A stretch of DNA of 64,000 bases from G963665495 sp963677785 (lineage in GTDB: Bacteria; Desulfobacterota; Desulfovibrionia; Desulfovibrionales; Desulfovibrionaceae). The DNA lies in NCBI GenBank assembly GCA_963677785.2, contig CAXXDH010000003.1:806001-870000 (forward strand). Reading direction: 5' to 3'. This document shows positions 52,489 through 60,726 of the stretch, in pieces (position 1 is the first letter of the stretch; every line of letters begins with the position of its first letter). The translations under genes and the position numbers were made by a program. The notes beneath the pieces are model-generated. The model had not been told where the DNA came from. It searched no databases and worked only from the letters and a program-made list of their open reading frames with translations.

Positions 52489-55170
52489 TTACAAGAAGGC
52501 CTTGATCCGCAAGGAAAATCTAAGACCGACACCGAACTCTCCACTTCCTTCCAGAGAAGCTCCCCATCCTTTCAGGGTTGGCACGGAACGTCTTAAGACA
52601 TCCAGCTCGTTCGCCAAGTTTTTGCTATCGCCACTGAGCAGTGCTTCAAGAATATCTTGCGGCATGCCCGTTCCTTCGTATGAAAAAACGGCCTCAAGGA
52701 TAGTGTTTTCCCGGCTGAGGGTGATGTCTACGGTGCTTCCCTCAAATGCGTCCTGAACCATAAAAAGTAGCAATGACGTAATGATATTCTTTAATGTTTC
52801 ATGCTCCGCCATGACAAATTGGCTCGTCGCCGGCTTCTGTAACGTCAGCTCGACGTTTTTTCTTTTTGCACGGCCTTGTATTTGCTCCAAGGCCATTTCC
52901 AGATAGTGACCGAGTTCAAGGGGAAAGAGTCCCTTGTCGAGAATTTCATCGTCACTTTCAAAAAGCCGTTGAGCTGTTTTGATTTTTCCAAGCACGTCTT
53001 CGATCCGATCATAAGCTTGATTCTGAAGCGTTTCATTATCCTGAAATTCTTCAGGAAGCTCGCAACTTGTTCCGAGTCGCGCCATCTCTTCGTGAAAAAA
53101 GTCCGTCAGCCAACTGAAGAGCCGCTCCTTTTTTTGTCCACCCCCCATCAGACCGCCAACGTTCACAAGCTGAAACAAAATACCATAAAGCTCAAATGGA
53201 CTTGCCTCTTCTTCTTCGATGGAATCACTCCAGCCTTCATCGTGCAGCACGGGAGTGACGACCAGTACGTACTTCCTCTCCAGGAGGCGAATGTTGGACG
53301 CGTGCAGCGTGTGACGTTTTCGCTCCACAACGGTACTGTTGAGAATGGATCTTGCTTCGTGTGCTTCAATATCGGCCAGTTTGATAAGAAGGTCGAGGGC
53401 TGTCATGTTGAACGGAGTGATTTCCAGCTGCTTGAACAGTTCCGTCAGGTATGTGTTGGTCTGAATGACTCTACCGAACGAGTCATAAAGGATGGTTCCA
53501 ATGGAAAGCGAATTTCCAAGAGCTTCTAGCAAATTGAGACGTCTATCGATACGCTGGATGGCGGTACGCAAGCTGAGTGAGCTTTCAGTTCCTAGCTCAA
53601 AGAGGAGAAATCGTCGAAGTGGGTTCTGACGCTGTCGCTTCTCGAGAATGTATAAGCGACGCCTATATAACATTTCGGCGATCTCATTGGAGAAGCTGCG
53701 AACCACTGGGAAAAAGTTGTGAATATGGGACAAGTCATCGTTCCTTATACCGAACGCCCAGAACCCCATGATCTGGTTTCCCACCCTCAACGGAACCATA
53801 TATTGTTCTTCTTCCTCTTCGCCAGTTTTTAGATAATTTTCGACCTTGAGAGGAGCGCCCTCCTCGAGAGCTGTTACATATGGGGTACGTTCATAATCCC
53901 GGCGACGCTCTTGAATGTCATCAATGGAACAATTGAGTGCGATAACTTCCCGGACACGATGATCGTTTTCCAAGGCTTCTAAAAAAATGGTACGGCGGAG
54001 CATCAGAGTTTGATTGACCATGGTCACAACCTGAGACCAATATTCGTCGCTGTTGTAAAAACTACGTGGTAAAAGTCTTTCTTTGAGTTGAAATGACTGG
54101 CTGAAGAGAATGCTGCGATCGATTTCATTCTTTAACATGATACGTTGCAGAAATAAGATTACAAGAAGTAACCAAATTATTGAGACAAGCTCCACATAAG
54201 GCAGCCAGAACTTCATAAAGAATAACAGCCCCCAGGTAATGAAAAAGAGAATAACGGAGGAGGCAATACAAAAAACCAGTGAAACGGGTAACGGCAGATA
54301 CTGATAACATATCAAGACTATGACCAAAACCGAGAACAGAAGGCCCAGTGTGGTCCAGGGACCAGGTCTGATGATCGCCATGCCGTCAAGCAGGGTCTTC
54401 AAAGCCCATCCTTCATACTCAAAGGCGGAGATCGAAGCGCTGCTCGGCTCCATAGGTGTTGTCAACCCTAAGCGATCCTCTCCAAGTCCATGTCCAATAA
54501 GGATTGTTCGTCCTTCAAACATCGAGGGGACAAGCGATCCATCGAGAATTCGACTTGCTTTGACTTTCGGCAACGACTCGGTTCGATAAAAAAAATTGAC
54601 ATAATAGGGATTCTCTACAACTGGAGCCCGTTCCATTTGAGCATTGACCGCGAGTAAAACTAAGCTGGGCAGGCGTCCCTCCGAGTATCTGTACCAAGCC
54701 CAGTGTCTACGAGAAATTCCGTACTCCGATGGAGGCAGGGAGACCCCCCCAAAGGGCAATGTAACATCCAAGGCAGCCTCTGGAATAGATTCTACGATGT
54801 GCATTTCTCCAGTGCTTTCTTCATCATGTTCAACCTGCCTACCGAATATGACATTCCCCATATTCGCGGCGTGAAGGAAAAAAGGTCGAGAAGCATCGTG
54901 AGGGAAGTGATGAAACACAACTTGCCGGGGCTGATTCCTTTCAAGCTCCTGCAATACTTTTAGCCAGTAATCACCGCTCTCGGATTGTACCGTCTGATCT
55001 AGCTCTACCAGGAGCAAAGGGCTTGCTGTGGATTGATGCGGAGGAGTAAAGCGTACGATAAGGTCGTAAACAATGCCGTCCAGAAGGTAAAAAGCGCCAA
55101 GCGAACTTCCCACCCAGACAGTAATCAGAGTAATAATGCTAGCCAGTATCGCAAACAGGTTTGTTCTCAA
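52489..55170 (-). CDS. CHASE2-domain membrane sensor with GHKL-type ATPase-like C-terminus
   Basis: This 893-residue protein is the first gene of the operon. It has an N-terminal membrane helix (about 8-30), a periplasmic CHASE2 domain (about 35-285, including FEGRTILIGHGLGEDR), three closely spaced membrane helices (about 285-370), a GAF/PAS-like cytoplasmic region and a C-terminal segment resembling a histidine-kinase ATPase (NIITSLLLFMVQDAFEG as N box, GVGLRFSL as G2). No convincing H box is visible, and the G1 box is poor, so kinase activity is uncertain. The start is TTG 55170 with AGAGGA eight bases upstream. It probably senses an envelope signal and controls the synthase encoded downstream (inference). 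Confidence 0.8.
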   Translation of the reverse strand: MRTNLFAILASIITLITVWVGSSLGAFYLLDGIVYDLIVRFTPPHQSTASPLLLVELDQTVQSESGDYWLKVLQELERNQPRQVVFHHFPHDASRPFFLHAANMGNVIFGRQVEHDEESTGEMHIVESIPEAALDVTLPFGGVSLPPSEYGISRRHWAWYRYSEGRLPSLVLLAVNAQMERAPVVENPYYVNFFYRTESLPKVKASRILDGSLVPSMFEGRTILIGHGLGEDRLGLTTPMEPSSASISAFEYEGWALKTLLDGMAIIRPGPWTTLGLLFSVLVIVLICYQYLPLPVSLVFCIASSVILFFITWGLLFFMKFWLPYVELVSIIWLLLVILFLQRIMLKNEIDRSILFSQSFQLKERLLPRSFYNSDEYWSQVVTMVNQTLMLRRTIFLEALENDHRVREVIALNCSIDDIQERRRDYERTPYVTALEEGAPLKVENYLKTGEEEEEQYMVPLRVGNQIMGFWAFGIRNDDLSHIHNFFPVVRSFSNEIAEMLYRRRLYILEKRQRQNPLRRFLLFELGTESSLSLRTAIQRIDRRLNLLEALGNSLSIGTILYDSFGRVIQTNTYLTELFKQLEITPFNMTALDLLIKLADIEAHEARSILNSTVVERKRHTLHASNIRLLERKYVLVVTPVLHDEGWSDSIEEEEASPFELYGILFQLVNVGGLMGGGQKKERLFSWLTDFFHEEMARLGTSCELPEEFQDNETLQNQAYDRIEDVLGKIKTAQRLFESDDEILDKGLFPLELGHYLEMALEQIQGRAKRKNVELTLQKPATSQFVMAEHETLKNIITSLLLFMVQDAFEGSTVDITLSRENTILEAVFSYEGTGMPQDILEALLSGDSKNLANELDVLRRSVPTLKGWGASLEGSGEFGVGLRFSLRIKAFL

Positions 55171-55379
55171 TTCTTTATTCCTCTTGCGTCTGAATGGAAA
55201 GACTACAGCTAGAAGATTAGTTTGAAGATGATCTGGTTAAAGACGTGTCGAGAATACCTGATTTTTGTAATGTAAATCGCCTTAGTATTTAGCTCAGAGC
55301 ACAGTTTTCATTGTAGCAGATGAGCTTGACCTTCTCAAGTATGTTCGCTTTTTCTAAGGACACTAACTAATTTATTTTG
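55171..55379. promoter_or_regulatory. Presumed promoter region of the CapB/CapC-like operon
   Basis: The 209 nt upstream of the sensor gene are AT-rich and lie between it and the integrase relic. This must contain the operon promoter if the six genes are one transcript. I saw no unambiguous -35/-10 pair or operator. Confidence 0.3.
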
Positions 55380-56310
55380 CTATATTATTACTCCCTTCAA
55401 TCCCCCCCGCCTTAACCCCTCCGGGGACAAATGGCTATACCGCTGTGTCATCTTGAACGTCGTATGGCCCATTAATTCTTTCACGCTATAGAGATCAACA
55501 CTCCGCTGCACCAGCCAGCTCGCGAACGTATGCCGTAGCGTATGGAAGCAGACTTTTTGCCTTGAGTCGGTCACTTCTTGATTAACAAGTTCGTTGGCGT
55601 ACGTGAGAAAGTCTTGGACATATCGGTTTGAACCGTTCCCTTTTCGCTGGGAAAGACCAAATTGGGATCGCCTTTTGACACTGCCTTACGTGCGAGGGGC
55701 ATTTCTTCAACTCGAGCGGTCATGAAGGCTGCTCTGGTTTTTGATTTGTTTTTCGAGTCTATGATGGTCAGCGCTCCTTCTTCGAAGTCGACGAATTCCC
55801 ACGTGAGTCTTGCAATCTCTCCAAAACGTAAGCCGCAATGCAGCGCCAGCAAGGACATGTCGCGGACCTGGAGGGATTTAGACTTGAGAGCGGCCAATAG
55901 GGTTTCGCTCTCTTCTGCAGTCAGGAAGCGTACGCGGCGGTTGTCGATTTTGGGGATGACGACGTGCTTACTGGGGCTGTCGGAGTTGACGATGCCCTTA
56001 TTTCTTTGCCGTATTCCAGACTTGCGAGAACAGAGCCATTGCGTATTTGATGGTGGAGGGGGCCTTTTTGGCCTCAAGCATGTTGTTTTTTATTGGCGTC
56101 AGCGCTCCGGGGGCAATCGAAGCAAGAGGGAGGGATCCGATTTCGGGCGCGAGCCAATTTTCGTAAAGGCCTTGTTCGGCGGTCAAGGAACCTGCGGCCT
56201 TATGACTTTGGGCCGGCCAATACTGCTTTTCCCAGAATTCAGAAAAGGTGATGGATGCGGCCTTCTTTGCTTCGAGTTCTTCTTCCTGAAGGAGGCGCTT
56301 CTCCTGTACA
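55380..56310 (-). pseudogene. Tyrosine recombinase (phage-type integrase) broken by two frameshifts
   Basis: Three minus-strand reading frames join into one integrase of a type common in Desulfovibrio. The N-terminal arm and core-binding part (TFSEFWEKQYWPAQSHKA to FSQVWNTAKK) occupies about 55998-56310. The catalytic part with the Arg box (HCGLRFGEIARLTWE) lies in a second frame at about 55600-56000. The rest (FHTLRHTFASWLV, ELMGHTTFKMTQRYSHL, with His, Arg, His and Tyr) lies in a third frame at 55380-55590. All catalytic residues survive but the frame changes near 56000 and 55590, so no full protein is made. It once inserted a mobile element here; its N-terminus abuts another integrase fragment on the plus strand. 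Confidence 0.82.
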
Positions 56311-56321
56311 ATATCATTGAT

Positions 56322-56573
56322 TTTCGGGGCAAGGCTGTCAAAAGCATCAAGAAGGCATTCAAAACAGCCTGTAATCTGGCCGGGGTCGAAGGGGTAGTAA
56401 TGTATGACATCAGGCATCTTTTCTGCACAACCCTCCTCAGCAATGGAGCTGATTTGGCAGCTGTCTCCCAGATGATGGGCCATGCCAACATCAAAATGAC
56501 CGTGGATCAATATTATCATCTGCTTGATGGGCAGAAAAGAAAGTCATTGGATCTGTTGCCAGATTTGGACTAA
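56322..56573 (+). pseudogene. C-terminal fragment of a second tyrosine recombinase
   Basis: On the plus strand about 80 codons ending at 56573 encode the C-terminal part of a different integrase: RGKAVKSIKKAFKTACNLAG, then DIRHLFCTTLLSNGADLAAV, MMGHANIKMTVDQYYHLL, with the Arg (here DIRH for the usual DLRH), His and Tyr of box II. Its N-terminal half is missing, replaced by the reverse complement of the minus-strand integrase. A rearrangement has therefore fused two integrase remnants head to head. It cannot be active alone. Confidence 0.72.
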
Positions 56574-56921
56574 GCCAACAAACAAAATAGAAAATTGAAA
56601 TAAGACAAAAAGAATAGGCATTAAAGCTAGTTAAATACTCGGGTCAGCTGTTAGGTTTACCATATAATAAGATAAGGGCAGTTTCCATACTATTGGAGAC
56701 TGCTCTTTTTTTGTGGTTATCATTTCTTCCCCATAGCCTACAGGCTATTTCAGTTCCACTGGCAAACACATTGATTTTTATTAGCATCCAGTCCAACTGC
56801 ATGCCACACGGAAGTTGCTTCTTTGCAAAGAGCTATTGGAGCCTGGACATATTTTCTGATCTTTGTAACGGGAAATTTCAAAATATCAACATGTTCTGAG
56901 TTGAGCTGAAAAACGTGAATC
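56574..56921. other. AT-rich spacer at the left edge of the restriction island
   Basis: The 348 nt hold the strong terminator listed separately and no gene I can support; the plus frame 56693-56899 (METALFLWLS...) begins inside the terminator hairpin and is not protein-like. The base composition falls sharply here compared with the operon to the left. No repeat matching the 3' end of the tRNA at 63.7 kb was found. Confidence 0.5.
56676..56712 (+). terminator. Rho-independent terminator (plus strand)
   Basis: An 11-bp stem (arms 56676-56686 and 56695-56705, two G-U pairs) with an 8-nt loop is followed by seven T residues. It would stop transcription coming from the integrase fragment that ends about 100 nt upstream. 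Confidence 0.8.
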
Positions 56922-57047
56922 CTATTGTACTACAATTTCACCCAATAGGTCATTATCTACACCATCTTTAGCTAAATTTTCGAGTGAGTGTGCCATTATT
57001 AAGCTTTGAGATGATTGCAAGCAATTAAAATTCAACCCCAAGCTCAT
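56922..57047 (-). CDS. Possible 41-residue small protein after the restriction operon
   Basis: ATG 57047 with AGGCAGG a few bases upstream opens a frame of 41 codons (starts MSLGLNFNCLQSSQ, ends LLGEIVVQ). It lies 32 nt downstream of the nuclease gene stop on the same strand. It matches nothing I know. The ribosome site and position favour a real small gene; the length is too short to judge coding character, and it could be a truncated remnant. Confidence 0.3.
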   Translation of the reverse strand: MSLGLNFNCLQSSQSLIMAHSLENLAKDGVDNDLLGEIVVQ

Positions 57048-57078
57048 AGCCTGCCTGTTAGCACCCGTCAATCTGCGC

Positions 57079-58773
57079 TTAATTTTTCGCCAGCGAAAGT
57101 AACTCGTCAGCCAACTCTTGAAACACATTACTTCCCTGTTCCGGACGAGCAGAAATTGCACCAAGCTTATATTTATCCCGAAAATCTGCAAAAAACATTT
57201 TTTCAGGTAAGGCAGCTCGTTCCCAGTTAGTACCTGTAGCATCACTGGTTGTAGCGGATTGGTAAGGACTTATGATTATTGCTGACAGTACTAACCTTTT
57301 CCCATCATCGCCAATAATTGCATCCCGGTACACATGTAGAGCTCTAACAGCATCATATAAGGCTGGACCAACTCTGTACTTAGGATCAATTACGAATATG
57401 TTATCAATTATTTTATTATCCTGAGTACAAGTCTCAAGCACAAAGTCGGGACGTGCAGAGATTGCCACTGTGCCAGCTCCCGCCTTATTGTATGATGTAG
57501 GGTTATATTCCCGTTGATAAATAAGCCTTGCCGTTTTACCAATCATTAGAGATGCGCCTGCTCCTTGAAGTACTTTTGTCCCAAACTCTCCTTTTTCCTC
57601 AGGAATCTCTCTTAATAATTCAGGTAGTTGAGTTGCTATTTCGGGACTTTTTTCGCACAGAGCCCTGACCAATCGTATATAGCACCACATCTCATACAGC
57701 CGATAAGTACGGTCAATGGGGAGCATCGTTGCGTCACCTTCATTGCAATCCACTCCCGACTTAATATATCTAATCAATCTAAATACAGTGCCGTACTCAG
57801 GATGGTTAAGAAAAACAGAGGTTGGACGTACTTCTCCATGTATTGGTTTTAATTCATGAAAGAATGATAGCTTCAACACCTGCCTCAGTCGTAGCTGGTA
57901 TCTTTTTAATCTGTGCTTCCAGGCTTGGAGAACAGACACGGGTTGATCATTCAATTGAGATTCGATGTTCGACAAAAAAATGCGAACAGTTGAGTCCAGC
58001 CAAATCAAAAACCCATATATTACTCGATTTTCATAGATGTCGTTAGTTTCTTTACAGGATCCAACAGATATTGAGTCAACCCAATGGCCAGCAAGCCGTT
58101 TTGTTACAGAAGGAAGCATTGTCCTTTCTACAGCAGTTGCCGGACGTAGCCCCCTTCCGAGAACCGCTTTTTGAATGCTTCTTCCATCAATTCTTCGGGC
58201 CTTATCAGCGCGAATCATTTTTGAAATACGATCAAGCCTTTTGACCGGTGTCCTTGTAATTCTCTGAACCGATTTTAACAATTGATCAAAGTAAACTCGA
58301 ATGAGTTCAAGGGTTGCAATGTTTAGCTGTTTACCCTTTCGATGGGTTTTAGATTTCACTGTAGTCTGGCTTAAACGATAAAGTGATAACGTGTCATTAG
58401 CGATATCCTTTAACATTGCGACATATTGGCTTCGAGTTAATTTCGCCTTTGCTGGATCAACAACAATATCTTTCTGAAATAAAATTTTCCCTGCGTGTTG
58501 GACAACAAGGCGTAGTTCGCCAGCATAGTAGTCCAAGTCGAGTATGAAAAAATGCTCATCCTTCCTGGCCAATTGCTCAAGCGGAACTCCGTTGCAACTA
58601 ACTTCGATATCCCACCGATCCGATTCAAATTCACTTAGAAGAACCAGTTCGTAGCTGCTATTCTCGACAAAGAAGCCCTCAGGGACGTTGCAATGCGGAA
58701 GTAGGGAATACCGGACTGGCTCACCTTTTCTTCTAACAGAAAACATATCAACTCCAGTACTGGAAGTTGCCAT
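57079..58773 (-). CDS. DUF2357/McrC-like PD-(D/E)XK nuclease of a LlaJI-type restriction system
   Basis: This 564-residue protein has a DUF2357-type N-terminal half and a PD-(D/E)XK nuclease at about 440-480, visible as ISARPDFVLE followed by VIDPKYR (Asp, then Asp-x-Lys). In LlaJI-like and McrBC-type systems this subunit cuts DNA when driven by a partner NTPase; the gene next to it encodes such a partner. The frame overlaps that gene by 26 nt if it starts at ATG 58773. ATG 58746 (TGATATG, directly after the partner's stop and also preceded by GGAG) is an equally good start and would remove nine residues. It is the last enzyme gene of the minus-strand R-M run. Confidence 0.85.
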   Translation of the reverse strand: MATSSTGVDMFSVRRKGEPVRYSLLPHCNVPEGFFVENSSYELVLLSEFESDRWDIEVSCNGVPLEQLARKDEHFFILDLDYYAGELRLVVQHAGKILFQKDIVVDPAKAKLTRSQYVAMLKDIANDTLSLYRLSQTTVKSKTHRKGKQLNIATLELIRVYFDQLLKSVQRITRTPVKRLDRISKMIRADKARRIDGRSIQKAVLGRGLRPATAVERTMLPSVTKRLAGHWVDSISVGSCKETNDIYENRVIYGFLIWLDSTVRIFLSNIESQLNDQPVSVLQAWKHRLKRYQLRLRQVLKLSFFHELKPIHGEVRPTSVFLNHPEYGTVFRLIRYIKSGVDCNEGDATMLPIDRTYRLYEMWCYIRLVRALCEKSPEIATQLPELLREIPEEKGEFGTKVLQGAGASLMIGKTARLIYQREYNPTSYNKAGAGTVAISARPDFVLETCTQDNKIIDNIFVIDPKYRVGPALYDAVRALHVYRDAIIGDDGKRLVLSAIIISPYQSATTSDATGTNWERAALPEKMFFADFRDKYKLGAISARPEQGSNVFQELADELLSLAKN

Positions 58774-60658
58774 ATCGCTCCATGTCGACTTTCATTCTAT
58801 CAATGACTTTTCTAGTATTTGGATAAGATGAAGTGAGGGAGGCTAAGGATTCCAATGTGTCAATCCATTGATCTTCATCCCCCCGCAGCTTAGGGAGTAT
58901 CTTTTGTACAATCTGACTGTCTATCGCTTCTAGCAAGCTAATATGTCCAGCTGATCTACCAACAGCTTCATCAATATATTTAATAATAGCCTTTGCTGTC
59001 CTAAATCCAAAGTGCGAATGGTTAACCTTTAATTGGTTCCAAATTGCTAATAATATTTCTTGAACGATAGTTTTTTCATTATCTTCGAGATTAATGCACT
59101 CGTTAAGCCACCGATTCACCAATGGTTCAAGTACTATTTCACTTGTATCGATAACTTGGGCGCGATCAAGAACTTTGTCGCTAATAGAGAGTGTCGATTC
59201 GTCGACGTTAATAGTACCAAAAAGGTATAAATTTTTAGGCCACCATATTCTTTCTGGAACACTTGTATCGGACTGTCTCTCAATTGCAATTGGTTCTCCA
59301 GACTCCATAGCGCTTAAACATTCGGCGAGATAATACTCTACCCGAGCTAAATTCATTTCATCAAGGCAAACAAAATATGGTTTCCCCTTATTTGCTTTCG
59401 CCTCTATCAGGGTCTGCAAGAAAGGAGGAGATACATATTTTTGTTCAATTGGACTGTAGTATCCAAGGAGGGGAGCACTGTCAGTCCAATCTGGACGTAC
59501 AGGGATCATTGTTAGTTCAGGAGCTGTAAGCTCTCTGTCTTCATACACCGCCTTTGCTAGTGTTGAAACAATTCGAGTTTTCCCAGTGCCACTAACCCCT
59601 TTTAGAATCACAAAATTTCCGTTTTCCGAAGCATTGAGGCTTGTAACAAGGCATGCAACAAGTTTCTCACTAAAAGACAACTCTGGAGCTACTAGCTTTA
59701 ATGCTGGTAGAATTTTAACAAAATCAAGTTCAGCAACATCCTTTACAGGTTGTGAATCACTACTTAATGAACAAAAGTATGCCTGCCAGTCTTCCACCGA
59801 CTCAGTCGGCATAAACACGGGAGGACTAGACACTGCTTGATGAACTAAATCCCGAACATCTTCAGGAATGCTCCAATATCCCTGACCAATTTGGCCTGGG
59901 TTAGAAAGGAGAAGTCCTCCAAAGCCTGCACGCCTAAACCAAGGGGTGGTTTTTTGATCTCTGATTTGCCCCTCGGGTGTTTTGCCCATAGGTGCATCTT
60001 TCTGATCGTAGCAACGGTCCCTAAGTGGAGCCTTCGCGGAACCGCCTTTTTCTGGGTTATAGTCTGGCTGCTCGCGGGACACTTTGATTCTGTCTATTGC
60101 TTCTTCGAGCTCCTCATCGGTCATGATCCTCATCAGCTCGCGATTCAGCTCATCCCAATGGATTTTTCCATCAAGTTCATCAGCTGCACGTAGAATGGCA
60201 TAATAGGGGTGAACAGTGCATGAGGCGGGGTACTGCCCACTGCCTCCATTTTCAAGGGGATTGTTCAATTGGTATTTAACAAGGATAGCCAAAGCATGTC
60301 TGGCTATTTCTCGCGGGATGCTCTTGCTCTCGGCTTTAATTCTATTGTCGAGGTCGAGAAGCATTCTCCCTAGAGGGCTAATCTGGGTATTATTCCCAAC
60401 ACGATACATAAGCCCCATTCGCTCATATATTTTGTGCCATCGCCTTGGGCGTTTAAGTTCTGCTCCTGTCGCTCTTTTGATGGCATCCTCATCCATGCCA
60501 TTGGCACCGTCCATTCTCAAAAGTACACTTAGCTGATCGCCAAGCTTTGTGAACGGCTCATTCTGAAACTCTATGGTGCTAGCGCTGTCCCGGTCAGGAG
60601 CTTGCCATTTCGAGTAATATTCAATTTTTTGATCGGTAGAAGAGTGTGAGTCAGTCAT
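58748..60658 (-). CDS. McrB-like AAA+ motor subunit of a LlaJI-type restriction system
   Basis: This 636-residue protein carries an AAA+ domain: Walker A LKGVSGTGKTR (Lys360), Walker B with FVCLDEMNLARVEYY and a sensor-1 region FGTINVDES. DEMNLARVEYYL is characteristic of the McrB/dynein-related GTPases and MoxR-like group. The first 300 residues are probably the DNA-recognition part; they contain a winged-helix-like stretch (KRATGAELKRPRRWHKIYE). In LlaJI the equivalent R1 protein works with the DUF2357 nuclease as one restriction enzyme. It begins 68 nt after the second methyltransferase gene. Restriction of DNA lacking cytosine methylation is the likely role. Confidence 0.88.
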   Translation of the reverse strand: MTDSHSSTDQKIEYYSKWQAPDRDSASTIEFQNEPFTKLGDQLSVLLRMDGANGMDEDAIKRATGAELKRPRRWHKIYERMGLMYRVGNNTQISPLGRMLLDLDNRIKAESKSIPREIARHALAILVKYQLNNPLENGGSGQYPASCTVHPYYAILRAADELDGKIHWDELNRELMRIMTDEELEEAIDRIKVSREQPDYNPEKGGSAKAPLRDRCYDQKDAPMGKTPEGQIRDQKTTPWFRRAGFGGLLLSNPGQIGQGYWSIPEDVRDLVHQAVSSPPVFMPTESVEDWQAYFCSLSSDSQPVKDVAELDFVKILPALKLVAPELSFSEKLVACLVTSLNASENGNFVILKGVSGTGKTRIVSTLAKAVYEDRELTAPELTMIPVRPDWTDSAPLLGYYSPIEQKYVSPPFLQTLIEAKANKGKPYFVCLDEMNLARVEYYLAECLSAMESGEPIAIERQSDTSVPERIWWPKNLYLFGTINVDESTLSISDKVLDRAQVIDTSEIVLEPLVNRWLNECINLEDNEKTIVQEILLAIWNQLKVNHSHFGFRTAKAIIKYIDEAVGRSAGHISLLEAIDSQIVQKILPKLRGDEDQWIDTLESLASLTSSYPNTRKVIDRMKVDMERYGNFQYWS

Positions 60659-60726
60659 AATTACCTACTTCCTCCAAGTGCATGAGCTACTCGTGATTAA
60701 ACACCATAGTGCAATTGTGCGATCAC

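Noticed and set aside
56693..56899. 68-codon plus frame (METALFLWLS)
   Set aside because: It starts within the loop/arm of a strong terminator, has no ribosome site and looks non-coding.
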